A stretch of DNA of 64,000 nt from Holothuria scabra. Taxonomy: Eukaryota; Echinodermata; Holothuroidea; Aspidochirotida; Holothuriidae. How positions within the stretch are numbered: position 1 is the stretch's first letter; each line of letters starts with the position of its first letter. The notes beneath the pieces are model-generated. The model did no database searches, was not told where the DNA came from, and worked only from the letters and a program-made list of their open reading frames with translations. The DNA is taken from NCBI GenBank assembly GCA_037179385.1, contig CM074189.1, positions 23,497,648 to 23,561,647 on the forward strand, read 5' to 3'. Below are positions 31,444 through 43,252 of this stretch, one piece after another. Made by a program: the position numbers and the translations under genes.

Positions 31444-34400
31444 TTTGCCTTAAGGGCAAGAGAGCATCCCTAATCAATTCAAGATCAAACAGCGCGATCA
31501 AAAATAAATAAAAAACAAAACATTGACCATCAATATGAATACATGACACCTGCTTGGTTCAAGTTTACCTTTTGTAGAAAATGTGTCAACTTCAGTTGCT
31601 AATATCTCGAGAACCGAACATGAGAAATGAATGAAAACTTCACCAGAGTGCTAAGAATATGTTCGTCTTTAACATATGAAACTAAAATTTGGTTATGGTC
31701 TATTCTTTTTAATGGAGTTTTTGCTTTGAGACAAAGAAAATGATAAAATGTCATATCGTCCTTTAAAGGAGCCATTACATTTTATCTGGTAATTTTCTGA
31801 TCATTTTGCAATCATTAATTTTCTTTTTATTAAAATGAAGATTTTATTGCAAATGAAAGCTGAAAATAACGACTGCTTAAATTCTACTTACAAGCCTGGC
31901 AAATGCAATCTCCGGCTATCTGAGAGGTCGCGATTTTTCAAAATTTTCTGTGCGCTCCGCTCCAACTAATGGTGGTGCTCCGCTTACTCTTTCGGGCAGT
32001 CAGTCACCACTTCTCATGCCCCTCCCCCTCAAAAAAAATATTTTTGCACGACATCCCCTGATACTATTTGAAACGTCTTGGTCTCAAGTTGAGTTTGCCC
32101 CCTAGTGGCGTAGCCACGGGGGGGGGGGGGGGGGGACTAGGATCCCCAGATTTTCTTCAGCCCCCCCCCCCCAGATTTTTTGCGTCCTGATAAAGTAATT
32201 GAAAAAAAGTAAAATGTTTCAACGGAAATAAACTTTGAAGAATATCCTTCAAAACAGTAAATAAATAAAATGTGTAAAAATTAAAAAAATAAACATGGAT
32301 GAATGTGTGTAAAACACATTTTGTGCGCACGTATGAAATCAAGTAATAACTTCAAAATGCCTACTTTGACTAAATTGGATACCGTTTGTGATCTGCACTG
32401 TCGTTTATTGCATTCCGAAGATGAAACGAAAGTTTCGACGATAAACTTTAATGTGACTTTGTTAGGTTAAGACCCTTTCTGCCTTTCGGATTGCTGATTG
32501 ATTTACTGAAAATGGCAATCGTACACTGAGACCACTCTTACACGACCATTCCTATACTTTATCATACACAAAATATGCCGTAAGCAGGTAAGGGTACGGT
32601 ACTGCCTTCGGATAATTCTTCCCTTCCATCCTTAACATGTAGGCCTACGTCGTGCGTCAGTCCTGCCCATGACAAGTGCCACTGTAGGACGATTTTTTCG
32701 ACAAGTCCTCTTTTTACTAGTTGGCACTGGCATCCGAGGGATTTGTAAAATATCCACAAGGTCCGGATTTCATGTGTTTCCTTCTGCTTTGCGGTTCAAT
32801 TATTCTCAATGATTTATTCGTAGTATTTTAATTTTGACTATGTAATGTACCGATGAACAAATACTGCCCCATTTTGCAAACTGTTTCTTTGGCAGTATGT
32901 ATGTCTCTTGTAAAATCTCTACAAAAACTAAAAATATTTTGATATTTTTCATGCTTCCCAAAAAGGGAAAATCCTAAAACTTAGGCCTGTAATCAGTTCA
33001 AAGTTTTGCCAAACATAGCACCATTTTGCATCTATAAAGAAAATTTCTCAGGGGGGGACACAACTACTTTTGGTTTTCCTGTTAAAGGGTAAGGTACTGC
33101 CTGAGGTAAGCTGAAATCCATTCAAATATTGCCGAATTTGCGGCTGGGTACATCCAGTTTAAAACACGTGGGAAGTGCCATTTCCGGCCATCTGGAGGGG
33201 TTTTAAAGCCCAAAATTTTCTTGTACGCTCCGCACCAACTGATGGTGGCGCTCCGCTTAGATTCAAATATTGCCGCATTTGCGATCTACGTCCTGAAATT
33301 TACAATTTTCCCAAGGTAAAGGGAGATACCGGTTGCTTTCAGTCTCAGCCCCCAGGCCACAGATCAGAAGTGCACAGTTTCGGGGGCCCTAAAAAGTGTA
33401 TGTATTACCATTTTTCATAGATTGAATTTTTATTCTCATTATTTGAGAAGTCGCAGACATGACATTCGTATTTCAAGGCTGGATACATCCAGCTTAAAAC
33501 ACATGGGAAGTGCCGTTTCCGGCCATCTGGAGGGGTTAAATTTAAAGTCCAAAATTTTCTTGTACGCTCCGCGCCAACCGATGGTGGCGCTCCGCTTAGA
33601 AAGTCTTGCCGTGTCTGACCCTTGGAGGTACCAGGCCCCCCCCCACTTGTTACCTAGGCGCCCCCCAAAAATCGCATCCTGGCTACGCCACTGCCACCCC
33701 CCCCCCCAAAAAAAAATTTCCTTATATCCGCCCCTGACAGGAATAGTCTTGAAAGGTAAATGGGGACAAAACTAAAAATTTTGTGTCTTTACATGCAAGC
33801 TAAGATGCCATGTACTCCACCTATCAAAGTAAAATTGTCTTTTTTTTTTAATTTGCGCAATTTTAGAATTAGAAAAATATAGCATCATTGATCGGCACAG
33901 CCGTACGGGAGAATTTCAGTTAACGGTTTTCTTGCCTGAAAAACGCAACTGCTGTAAAGGCTATCTAAGCGGAGCAAAACCATCAAGGGTACAGAAAAAT
34001 TCGAAAAATTGGCCCCCACGGATAATCGGAAATACATTTCCCAGACAGTCGCTATCTTTTTGTTGTGTGCAATGAAGTGCTCACTCCAAAATAAGTTCGC
34101 AAACCGCAAAGACGGCGATCAGAAAATTATCAAAAAAATATTTTGATTCGAAAACTATAAGTGCGTCCCAAAGACTATCTAAGCAGAAGGCTATTGGTTG
34201 GCCTGGAACGTAAAGAAAATTTTGGAAAAATCTCGACCCCTCAAATGGCCGACTTGAAACTGCGTTTCCATGCTTGCAAAGAAAATGCCACTGCCACCAG
34301 ATGAAATCGTCCAGAATCTTTTCAGGGGAAAACTATACAACGGAATTTTCTATTTTGACCGTTGGCTATAAACTAAATTTAAGACCTGCTTGTCTACATG

Positions 34401-35710
34401 ACTGCCCGAACTCCAGACTGTAAATGATTTTACTCCTAACATCTATTGCATAATAAATGGCAAGCTATTGCTCACCGCACCTTCTCATCCTCAGTCCGCT
34501 CTATACTGCCATCTTAAAGTCTAGCTATGCCTCGGCGGAAAACTGAGGCCACTCTCCTTTGACCCTTTTTTTAAAAGTGGGTGTCCGTATACTGACCTTC
34601 ATACTTACGTGAAATCTGGTGCCACAAATGCTACCTTTTACACGAGGGGGTTTTAAAGGGGCATGACGAAAATGTCCCGTCCACGTCATTGAACGCTTCC
34701 ATAACCGCTTCGTTCCAAGGCACAAGCCTGAAAAATGCCAGTTCCGGCTGTCGGGCCGATTTTCAAAACTTTCTGTAGGCTCCGAGCCAACTAATGCAGG
34801 CGAACACTCAGTTCCGAAACTGTTTCACTCGAAAATTGCCCAAGATGACATTGCTGCCCCCAGTATTCCGATTTTTTTTGTTCTTTTTTGTCAGTGGGCC
34901 TATTAGGAAGCTATTATTGATAAATGGCGTGTGAAACTCGCGATATTTTTAGGATCATGTATAAACTAAGAAAAAAAAAAACCCAAAACAAATCATGTAC
35001 CATTTTGCATCCGAGGCTAAACCCTCCGCGACAACAAAACATTTTGTACCCTCTCCTGACAGTGGTCAAGAATGTGAACGATTAGTACTAGATTGTTTGG
35101 AGGCTGGCCCTCCCCACAGCAAACATGGTTACACCCCGGATGCTTCTTCTTGTATTTTGCTGATAATTTTTAAAGGCAGTTTTTTTAATTGATATGAACA
35201 TGTTATTGGAAGCTAAAGCTCAAATTGCTTAGGTTCTGCTTGCACGTTTGGGAAATGCCATTTCCGGCTATTTCAGTTGAGGCCCGGAGTAGCGATTTTT
35301 TTGTTCGAAATTTTCTGAACAGGCTCAAATCAGGGAGCTCCCTGCTCAAATCCAACTGATGCAGTGGCGCACCTTTAGATAGCGTTTTGGTCGAACAGAT
35401 CACTGAACAGAACAAGTTGACATCCTTGTTCCTTTTTTGTTAAAATTAGGAATCATTAACCATCGGTAGCATATGAAACCCACTACGTTTTCAGGTCAGG
35501 AACAAGTAGCGAAAAAAAAAAAAAAAAAAAAAAAAAAACACGTAGTAGGCCTACTCCCAAGTTGCATCTAAAGCCTTTCCGGACAGCAACACATTTGATA
35601 ACCTCTCACATATCGAAAGTGACAAGAAGTTCCCCACACCAAAATATGGCTTGCGAAGTTTTTCTCGTAACTTTCAAAGCAATTTGAAATTTTTGGTTTT
35701 TTAATTTTGT
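31444..35710. other. Repeat-rich intergenic region with E-type fragments
   Basis: No gene recognised. Several diverged E-type fragments carry CATTTCCGGC...TTTTCAAAATTTTCTG...CGCTCCGC.CCAAC..ATGGTGGCGCTCCGCTTAGA (about 31908-31990, 33174-33261, 33502-33600, 34735-34800, 35255-35385). A G run lies at 32119-32134 with a C run close behind it, and A runs at 35511-35538. Short open frames are fragments of these repeats. Confidence 0.55.
33142..33261. repeat. Direct repeat, left copy (partner 33477-33600)
   Basis: A 120-bp block from GGCTGGGTACATCCAG to GGTGGCGCTCCGCTTAGA. It recurs at 33477-33600 with about a dozen differences, and the centres are 335 bp apart: a local duplication of an E-type repeat. 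Confidence 0.8.
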
Positions 35711-35745
35711 TTGCAGATAATTGAAAAAAAATTAACGCTCTTTGC

Positions 35746-36222
35746 ATGTCAACTTGTTTCACAATTTCCGCCCCTCAGTCAGACAAAGGTAAAAGGGTTA
35801 GAGTTTGCTTGCCAGGTGCTCAAATTGAGGATATTTCAGCTAGGGTCAATCAAATTGTGGGGAACGAGGAAGTCGTTGCAGTTCAGGTTGGTACCAACAA
35901 TCTCTGTAGGGATAGTCAATTTTTACTCAGGTCAAAATTTAAAGAACTGATCAGTAAACTTAAGTCCACACGCAGTAAGGGGGTTATTTGTGGTATTCTC
36001 CCTAGGTTTGACAGAAAGGTTTCTTCGGGTAAAATTGCGAGTTTGAACAAGTGGTTGCAAAACGAGTGTTCTCAGGGGGGTTTCAAATTTGTTGATACAT
36101 GGGCCAAATTTCATAATAGACGGGATCTATTCGCTAGAGACGGGCTGCATTTGTCAGGCGTTGGGGCCAATGAATTGGGAAGGATGGTTACTAGGGCTGT
36201 GGAATCCCAGTTGTCAAACTAG
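35746..36222 (+). pseudogene. CR1-like ORF1 C-terminal esterase domain
   Basis: A 158-codon open frame to TAG. Motifs are VQVGTNNLCRDS (block with the oxyanion-hole Asn) and ARDGLHLSGVGANELGR (the D-G-x-H-L catalytic Asp/His block) of SGNH hydrolases, as found in CR1/L2 ORF1 proteins. The N-terminal part with the catalytic Ser block is missing, so this is a truncated copy. The ATG at 35746 is simply the first Met in the frame. Confidence 0.75.
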
Positions 36223-36329
36223 TTTCAGGGGCGAGGGGTTATGGTGCTAGGAGTATCTCTGATGTTGGTTGTGTTGAGGGTCCTATTCAAGCTCACAGAG
36301 GTTTTAACCATATCTCAACTGACAGGGCA

Positions 36330-36999
36330 GTTTCTGGGATCAAAGTTGTGTTTGCTAATGTACGGAGCATTCTTAACAAGTTCGATGAATTCCTTGCACA
36401 GATTTCCATTGACAATCCAGACATTGTTGGAGTTACTGAATCATGGCTCCATAGTGAGGTAAGCAACTCTGAAATTCAGGTTCCCGGGTACAAAATTTTC
36501 AGGCAAGATAGGATTGATACTGTGGGTGGTAGGGGTGGAGGGTTTTATTGTTTGTCAAGGATAGTTTAAATTGTGTTGAAGTCACAACCAAGTTTTCCTG
36601 TGGGTTCTCTAACTGCTTGTGGTGTGAACTTAGCTGTAGCAATGATTATGGCACCCCCTTGCTTGTCGGTATTGTTTACCGTTCACCAAATTCTTGCGCT
36701 GAGAATAATCAGAGTTTGTTCCAAATTTTTAGAAAATTTCTTCCAAAAGGGGTGTTGTGTTTGGGGATTTTAACTTTCCAGATATCGATTGGCATTCCTG
36801 TACTAGTGGGTTACATGGGAGGGATTTTCTTGAGGTTGTGACTGATGGTTTCTTTACCCAGCATGTTCTGTTTCCCACTCGTGAGGATAATTGTCTTGAT
36901 TTGGTGTTAAGTACAGATGAGAACATGGTTAGAAATGTAGCTAATGGTGGTAAGATAGGGTCCAGTGACCATGACCTTATTTGTTTTGAGTTACATTGT
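36330..36999 (+). pseudogene. CR1-like ORF2 endonuclease domain, frameshifted
   Basis: Motifs in order: FANVRSILNKFDE, VGVTESWLH (catalytic Glu), GIVYRSPNS, FGDFNFPDIDW (Asp/Asn) and GSSDHDLICF (Asp/His), which are the APE-type endonuclease signature. The frame changes between GGRGGG and LLFVKD (about 36535-36550), and again before FGDFN (about 36740-36757). The domain cannot be read in one frame. Confidence 0.85.
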
Positions 37000-39110
37000 T
37001 TCAGCAATCATGCTAGTAGTGACAAAAGAATTCTTGATTTCAGCAAGGCTAACTTTACTCGTGCTAAGGAGCTTTTAACCATAGATTGGGCGGCCCGTTT
37101 GTCTCACTTGGGTCCTGCTGAGGCATGGAGTGTTTTCCGGGATGTTGTTTCTGACACGACAAAGTTGTGCATCCCACTTAAGAAAGCTGTGGTTAAAAAT
37201 AGGCCAATTTGGATTTCTAGAGAAGTTCTTAGAGCAACTAGGAAGAAACGTAAGTGTTGGCGTCGCTATAGGGCCAGTAAAAGTCCAGAAAACTTAGCAG
37301 CTTACAAGAAGCAGGAATTCTTAGTTAAAAATTTGGTAATTGGAACTAAAACTAGGTTTGAAAAGCAGTTGGCCAAGGAGGTTAAGATAAACCCCAAAAC
37401 TTTTCATGCCTATGTGAGGTCTAAGCAGAAGCTTAAGGAGGGTGTGGGGCCTCTCAAAGGTGATGATAATTCTTTGGTTAGTAACCATCAGGACATGGCT
37501 AATTTGTTAAATGACTATTTTGTATCTGTTTTTACCGAGGAATCATCTTTGTTGGGGACGTGTAATGGTTCTGATGTCTCTACTTCGATCAGTTATGTCA
37601 TTTTCTCAGAGGAACAAGTTTGTAAAAAGTTAAAGAGTTTGAAAGCTAGTAAGGCCCCTGGGCCAGATGGGGTCCACCCAGCCATTTTACGTGAATGCTC
37701 TGAGATTTTGTCAGTTCCTCTTTCCATCATTTTTCAGAAGTGTCTGGATTCGAGTTTTGTTCCTACTGACTGGCGGGTAGCAAATGTTACTCCAATTTTT
37801 AAGAAGGGGGATCGAAGTAATCCTTGCAATTACAGGCCTGTCAGTTTAACCAGTGTTGTGTGCAAAGTTATGGAATCTTTGATTAAGGATAGTTTACTTA
37901 AGTATCTTTTAGATAATGAGTTACTTAATCTGTCACAACATGGTTTCCTGCCAAGCAGATCTTGTGTTACTAACTTACTGAGCTTTCTTGAAGATGTCTC
38001 TTCATCTCTTGATTCTGGGTATGGCGTTGATGTCATTTACCTTGACTTTTCAAAGGCTTTTGATAAAGTTCCATTAGGTAGGCTAATGGTTAAGCTGCAT
38101 AGGTTAGGGGTTCAGGGCAATTGTGCTGATTGGATAAATTCGTGGCTTCATGGTAGATCTCAGAGAGTTGCTGTCAATGGTAACTTCTCCTCTTGGAAAG
38201 AAGTCACTAGTGGAGTACCACAGGGTTCTGTCCTTGGCCCACTTCTTTTCTTAATTTTCATCAATGATATTGATAGTTCTCTTACATCTCGTATAAGTAA
38301 GTTTGCAGATGATACTAAGCTTTATAGGAAAATTAGCATTTTGGATGATGCCTTACTGCTGCAGAAAGATCTGGATAGGTTATTTTCTTGGTCTCAGACC
38401 TGGCAAATGTCTTTTAATGCAGATAAGTGTAAGGTCCTTCATTTTGGTCCCAAAAGTTTTAGCTATGATTATAACATGAATGGTTGTGTTTTAAGTAATG
38501 TCACCTCTGAGAAAGATCTGGGTGTTGTAATTACTGGGGACTTAAAGTCATCAAAGCAGTGTGCAGCCACTGCTGTAAAGGCTAATAGAGTGCTTGGATT
38601 GATCAAGAGGAATTTCATCAATTTTAGTAAGGATATTGTACTTAATTTGTATAAGCAGTTGGTAAGACCCCATCTTGACTATGCAGCTCAGGCTTGGAGT
38701 CCCTTCTATGAAAAGGACAAGTTTGTTTTAGAGCAGGTTCAGAGGAGAGCCACTGCCTCATTCCTGAGGTGAGAAATTTGCCCTATCATGCTAGGCTTAA
38801 ACATCTTGGGCTTACCACCTTGGAGCTGAGAAGGATTAGGGGAGACATGCTCCAGGTTTTCAAGTTCCTTTGTGAAAGAAATCCCCTGCTGACTTGGAGT
38901 TATTTAAGGGTTCAAGGTAATTCTCGGGTGCGTGGGCATTGTAAAAAGCTTGAAAAGCCTTTTGCAAGGCTTGACATTAGGAAGTTTAGTTTCTCCCATA
39001 GAGTTGTCAAAGAGTGGAATTGTCTACCAGACTGGGTAGTTAACTCCCCCTCAGTTCACTGCTTTAAGGTTAACATTGACAGGTTTTTCCATGGCTGTGG
39101 TAGAATCTGA
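37000..39110 (+). pseudogene. CR1-like ORF2 reverse transcriptase and C-terminus
   Basis: The long open frame 36757-38772 covers the RT: KAPGPDGVHPAILRE, TPIFKKGDRSNPCNYRPVSL, YLDFSKAFDKVP (catalytic Asp), GVPQGSVLGPLLFLIFINDI, FADDTKLY (catalytic Asp pair) and MSFNADKCKVLHFG. A frame change near 38765 moves the C-terminal region (PYHARLKHLGLTTLELRRIR to FFHGCGRI) into the frame ending at 39110. RT catalytic residues are intact; the element as a whole is not. Confidence 0.9.
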
Positions 39111-39241
39111 TTGTTTGGGGCTGTAGTCAAGCTTTGGTGGTTTGACTTTTGATTAGGGCTTGGTCTTCAGGGCATCTTATGGGGCCTTGGCCCTCCTTTG
39201 CCCTTCAACCTGTTATGTTATGTTATGTTATGTTATGTTAG

Positions 39242-40059
39242 TTTGAGCCTCATTGAATCACCACGGGGATAGGAGTTTGGAATCAATGTTTATAACATCT
39301 TTGTTAAGATTCTGCAATAGCGCCAACTATTTGAAGCTGCCGCGAAATGTAAACAACGTATGGAATTTGACTGAGTGGAGGTTCTTGTAAAGTTTCCGTT
39401 GGAAAATAATTTAGACTTGGAGTAAGGCCTAGGCTACTTTTTGGTCCGTGTTTGAATACTCCCAGGGTATTAGAGCCTAAATTTGGATTAAGTTGTGAGT
39501 AGATTTACGAATCCTGTATGTAATGCAGCTGTCAATGTGTGCTATTTAACGAAATTGCCTTCATATTGCTCACGGCACGATAGGATAGCCTAACGTTAAG
39601 ACGAGCCTAACATTGGCCTTTCGTACAGTAGTCTGTAGCCAAACTGTATCCAGTCGAAACGTCCCCGCTTTTTTTACCAAAACGTCCCAGTGATATTATG
39701 ATACGGTATACCAAAACGTCCCCGCATAAAGAACTCGAAGGACCAATTGAAAATTGCTAGTTGGTAATGGCTGCACTGTATATAGGAAGGAAACATAAGA
39801 GATAAATTAAAAGGAATGTAACTTAGGCTAGTGTCTGAAACTGAAAGGATAGGCCTAGGCCTAGGGCCTAGATTTAGGGGCTCTAGCCTAATTGGGTTTC
39901 CATACCCACAGTTATTGCCATATTGGGTTAGGGTTACGTACCCATAGTAACGAGGTTAGTGTTATGTACACATAATAAATAGGGTTAGGGTTACATGCAT
40001 GTGCATGCATATTCCACTTCCGGAAACGACTCAAAAGCCAAAAGCAGACGAACTTGGTT
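39242..40059. other. No gene recognised
   Basis: AT-rich sequence with short TAGGCCTAGG and TAACGTTAG repeats and three AAACGTCCC motifs (39658-39722). There are short direct repeats of GGGTTAGGGTTA near 39926-39993. Confidence 0.5.
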
Positions 40060-40912
40060 AAAAATCATGTTTTCTTATAAGTTATAATTTTCCATAAGCC
40101 ACATTGCTTATTTCCACATATCTGTATGCCCACAATTATGAGGTCAGACTTGATAAACTAAATAAAAATAAGTTGGGGCGATGTTGTCACACAACACACA
40201 GAACTTCCCCCTAAATCGTCTGTGCTTTCATTTATCTGGGAGGTTGAAAACCACCCAGCACTCTTCAATGCCTAACTGGCTATTTTCGACCACCTAGGCT
40301 AGTTTTAAACCTTCATAAAATCATTGAAATTACAGAAATTTGATCAGTTTTTATGTTAAGAGGCATAATTTGTAGTCATTTACCAGATGTAAAAGAGTTA
40401 GCTTGATTGGTAACTTTTATCACAATATTTGGATGATTACCTCTTATGACCCTCATAAAGTTAATTTTACTATAAATTTGCATGGTTTTCAATAGGGAGG
40501 TTGAAAATATCCTAATGTAAGTTGAAAATAGCCAATTTTTGACCTCTTTTGTTAACATTTCGTAACCCAATAGGAGGAAACTAATAAAATCAAGGAAAAA
40601 CTTAAATTGTAAGTACAGGCAATGGAGGTTGAGACCAAATGTAAGTTTGTTCAATTACCTTGCTTGATTTTATTTCAAAAACCAAAACACCTTAAGTGGT
40701 CGTAACCCCCCTAATTTACCCAAGTACTGATAAAGGAAATAGCCTAAGTTAAGCTAGCCTAACGTTAGGGAATAAAATTTCCGCCATTGTTACTCCCCGC
40801 CCCCTTTTATTTTTAGCAGAAAACATCTTTTTTGGGGGCAAAAAGTAATAGAAAGGAATGAGATAGCCTATCGAGGGTGCTTGTGTCAAATGAAGGTTTT
40901 ATCAACTTTACC

Positions 40913-41109
40913 TTAAAGGTAAAGAGCAGTCCCCCAAACTTATTTTGAAGAAAAAGCTAAATAATGCACTTTTCATCTTATTTCCCTTCAAAGTATCTCT
41001 CATTACATTTTGTGACTTTACAATTGCATATTCAAGGTAAACCAAGCAGTTATTTCTGGTAAATTTCATATTTGAAGAGGAAAAACATTGTTACATGACT
41101 CCCAACAGT
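40913..41109 (+). mobile_element. MITE family B, copy 2 (3'-truncated)
   Basis: Starts TTAAAGGTAAAGAGCAGTCC and matches 29450 onward up to CATGACTCCCAACAG; the right end is missing. It lies inside the long-TIR element. Confidence 0.75.
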
Positions 41110-41377
41110 GTAATTCTGACCACCTACAGCTGTACTGTAAGACATTTTTTCAAATTGTAAATAGGGTAAACTGGGGGGTTTTTGTCCACTTAAGGGGTTT
41201 TGGTTTTAAAAATTAAACCAAGCAAAGTGATGAAACCAACTTGTTACCCCGGTTAGGTGGTTTGATGACCTAAGGGTTTTATAGTATTATCATTCAACGA
41301 GACTTACCTCCTTCTCACGTTCTTGTACTTACAATCTGTATCTTCAGGCGTAGGCCTAGGTGTGAGCATTCCCTCAT

Positions 41378-41451
41378 CTGAATTGCCAGGAAATATCAAG
41401 GGAAAAGATGAGGACAATACTGTTATGTTGTGGCTGGTTGATCGCCTGAAT
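41378..41451. repeat. 74-bp exact direct repeat, left copy (partner 42097-42170)
   Basis: From CTGAATTGCCAGGAAATATC to GGTTGATCGCCTGAAT, identical by eye to 42097-42170, 719 bp away. The flanks differ. Confidence 0.85.
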
Positions 41452-42096
41452 CACATATCTATTTATACTCAATCACTGACTTACCGTAGTCAAGTCACAG
41501 TAACAACAATATGTAAACAATAAATTAAATAACTAATAGCATATATATATCACAACCTGGAAAGAAATGCTTCAAAGTCATACAAAATAAAGGAAACACT
41601 ACAGGTTAATATGTATGTCAGGCTAGAATAATAAACCATCAACTCTAATCTCCTAGCCTGTGCTTACCATTAGCCCATAAATGAACAAATATAATGTCTG
41701 TCCTATCTACCATCTCACATCGCTTAAGTTCCTTCACATCATCAAAAGTATAAATGCAGAATACAGTGAATACTCAGTACCATAAATAAACCATAAAAAT
41801 GCTGCTTGAAATCTGTAGATTCCAGTTACCTCAGTAACGCCAATATCTAACGATCAAACACTGTGGTCTCCAGCATAAACATACTGTTATAAGTAATTGC
41901 GCAATATATCGCAGAAAACATACCCGTATCGCTACTGAGTTTATATGCCTGCAAGAACCGTAACAAACCCCAGTCACTGAGTTGATAATTTCTCCGTTCA
42001 AGCACTAAAATTAATAGATTCATCTCCCTATATCCAGTCCGAGTCTCATTTCATAGTTAATATTCATATTCTGGTATAAATAGCTCAATGACATAC

Positions 42097-42170
42097 CTGA
42101 ATTGCCAGGAAATATCAAGGGAAAAGATGAGGACAATACTGTTATGTTGTGGCTGGTTGATCGCCTGAAT
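42097..42170. repeat. 74-bp exact direct repeat, right copy
   Basis: Identical to 41378-41451. Exact identity inside an element whose long arms are clearly diverged implies a late duplication or conversion. Confidence 0.85.
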
Positions 42171-43130
42171 TGCATATGAGACAAATAGCTGATATCGAGC
42201 GCATTCCAGCCAGCCAAACATAAACAATATATTCGACGCGATGTTAAAGTTGTACGTGACCGTTTCAAAAAAGTGGGGGCGCCATTTCACAATGAATGTT
42301 CAAAGTCGCTATCCAACAAACTTACCATTGGTCAACAGCTCAAATGCCTGTACTTACATTCTACGTGTCCTTTGCTTTTTTAGTTTACTTCTTTCATGAT
42401 ATGAAATGTTGACAAGAGGTTAAAAATTGGCTATTTTCAACCTACTGTACCCTAGGGTATTTGCAACCTGCCCTTTGAAAACCATGCAAATTCACCATAA
42501 AACTAATTTTATGAGGGTCATAAGAGGTAATCACCCAGATGTTGTGATAAAGTTACTTACAGTATGGAGGAAACTCTCTTTTACATTTGGTAAATGGCCA
42601 TAAATAACACCACTTAAAATTAAAACTGATCAAATTCCTGTAGTTTTAATTATTTTATGCAGGTTTATTTTAAACTATGTGGTCAAAAACAGAAATTGAA
42701 AAGTGTTGGGTGGTTTTCAACCTCCCCACTAAATGAAAGCAGAGACAATTTTGGGGGACGTTCTGTTTGTAACATCATTACACCAACAAATTTTTTATTT
42801 ATTTATCAAGTTTGACAACTATTTGTGGGTATACAGACAGGCAAATATTTGTTATAAAAGGCAAAAAATCACAAATTGTGCCTCTCAGTCCTTTTGGAAA
42901 CTCCCATTGCATTGCCTTTTAGGCCTTTGAGTTGTTGCCGGGAAGCTTGACTCACCTGTCAGGCAAACCTTGGCCCCTCCCCCGATTTGGTAACACTGGT
43001 ACAGTATGTGCATGCAAGATGTTGGGTTGTTTAAACCAGATTTAAATGGAGCCTTTTGTTTTATTTCTTTTCAAACTGTATGTTTAACACATAGTTGCCA
43101 GTACTACAGCACAACTCTAAATTTTTGAAA

Positions 43131-43252
43131 ATGTCAAAAAAGAAGGGAGAACTCTCTGAGCGACTGCTGAAATGGTCCACAGATGAGATGGGTTTCAGAA
43201 TCCATGGTCAACATCACAAAAAAGCACCGGTGAAACCCAGTGACCTGAAAGA
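43131..43252 (+). CDS. HAUS5 exon 1
   Basis: ATG, 40 codons plus GA, then donor GTAGGT. Reading on instead would hit TAG at 43254-43256, so the donor must lie here. Encodes LLKWSTDEMGFRIHG. Confidence 0.8.

Larger units (their letters stand above)
35746..39241 (+). mobile_element. CR1-like non-LTR retrotransposon, nearly full length, inactive
   Basis: One element, about 3.5 kb: a 5'-truncated ORF1 ending in an SGNH-esterase-like domain, ORF2 with an apurinic-type endonuclease and a reverse transcriptase, a short 3' UTR, and a (TTATG)n tail at 39211-39241. Esterase ORF1 plus this RT order is typical of the CR1/L2 group. At least three frame breaks interrupt ORF2. Two truncated relatives lie at 16646-17046 (minus) and 27888-28019. 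The 5' boundary is not resolved. Confidence 0.85.
40060..42870. mobile_element. Long-TIR element, about 2.8 kb, no transposase seen
   Basis: The left arm (about 40060-40575) and right arm (about 42405-42870) are diverged reverse complements. Paired landmarks are GGGAGGTTGAAAACCACCC with GGGTGGTTTTCAACCTCCCC, GACCCTCATAAAGTTAATTT with its inverse near 42508, and CAGACTTGATAAACTAAAT with ATTTATCAAGTTTGACAAC. The 1.8-kb inside holds a truncated MITE B, a 74-bp exact direct repeat and no recognisable protein. The outer boundary is approximate. Confidence 0.65.

Noticed and set aside
38769..39110. Separate small gene after the CR1 RT frame
   Set aside because: It is the frameshifted C-terminus of the same retrotransposon ORF2, matched by the truncated copy at 16646-17046.
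41378..42170. Pair of short LTRs round an internal region
   Set aside because: The 74-bp direct repeats lack TG...CA ends, primer site and gag/pol, and lie inside a larger inverted-repeat element.
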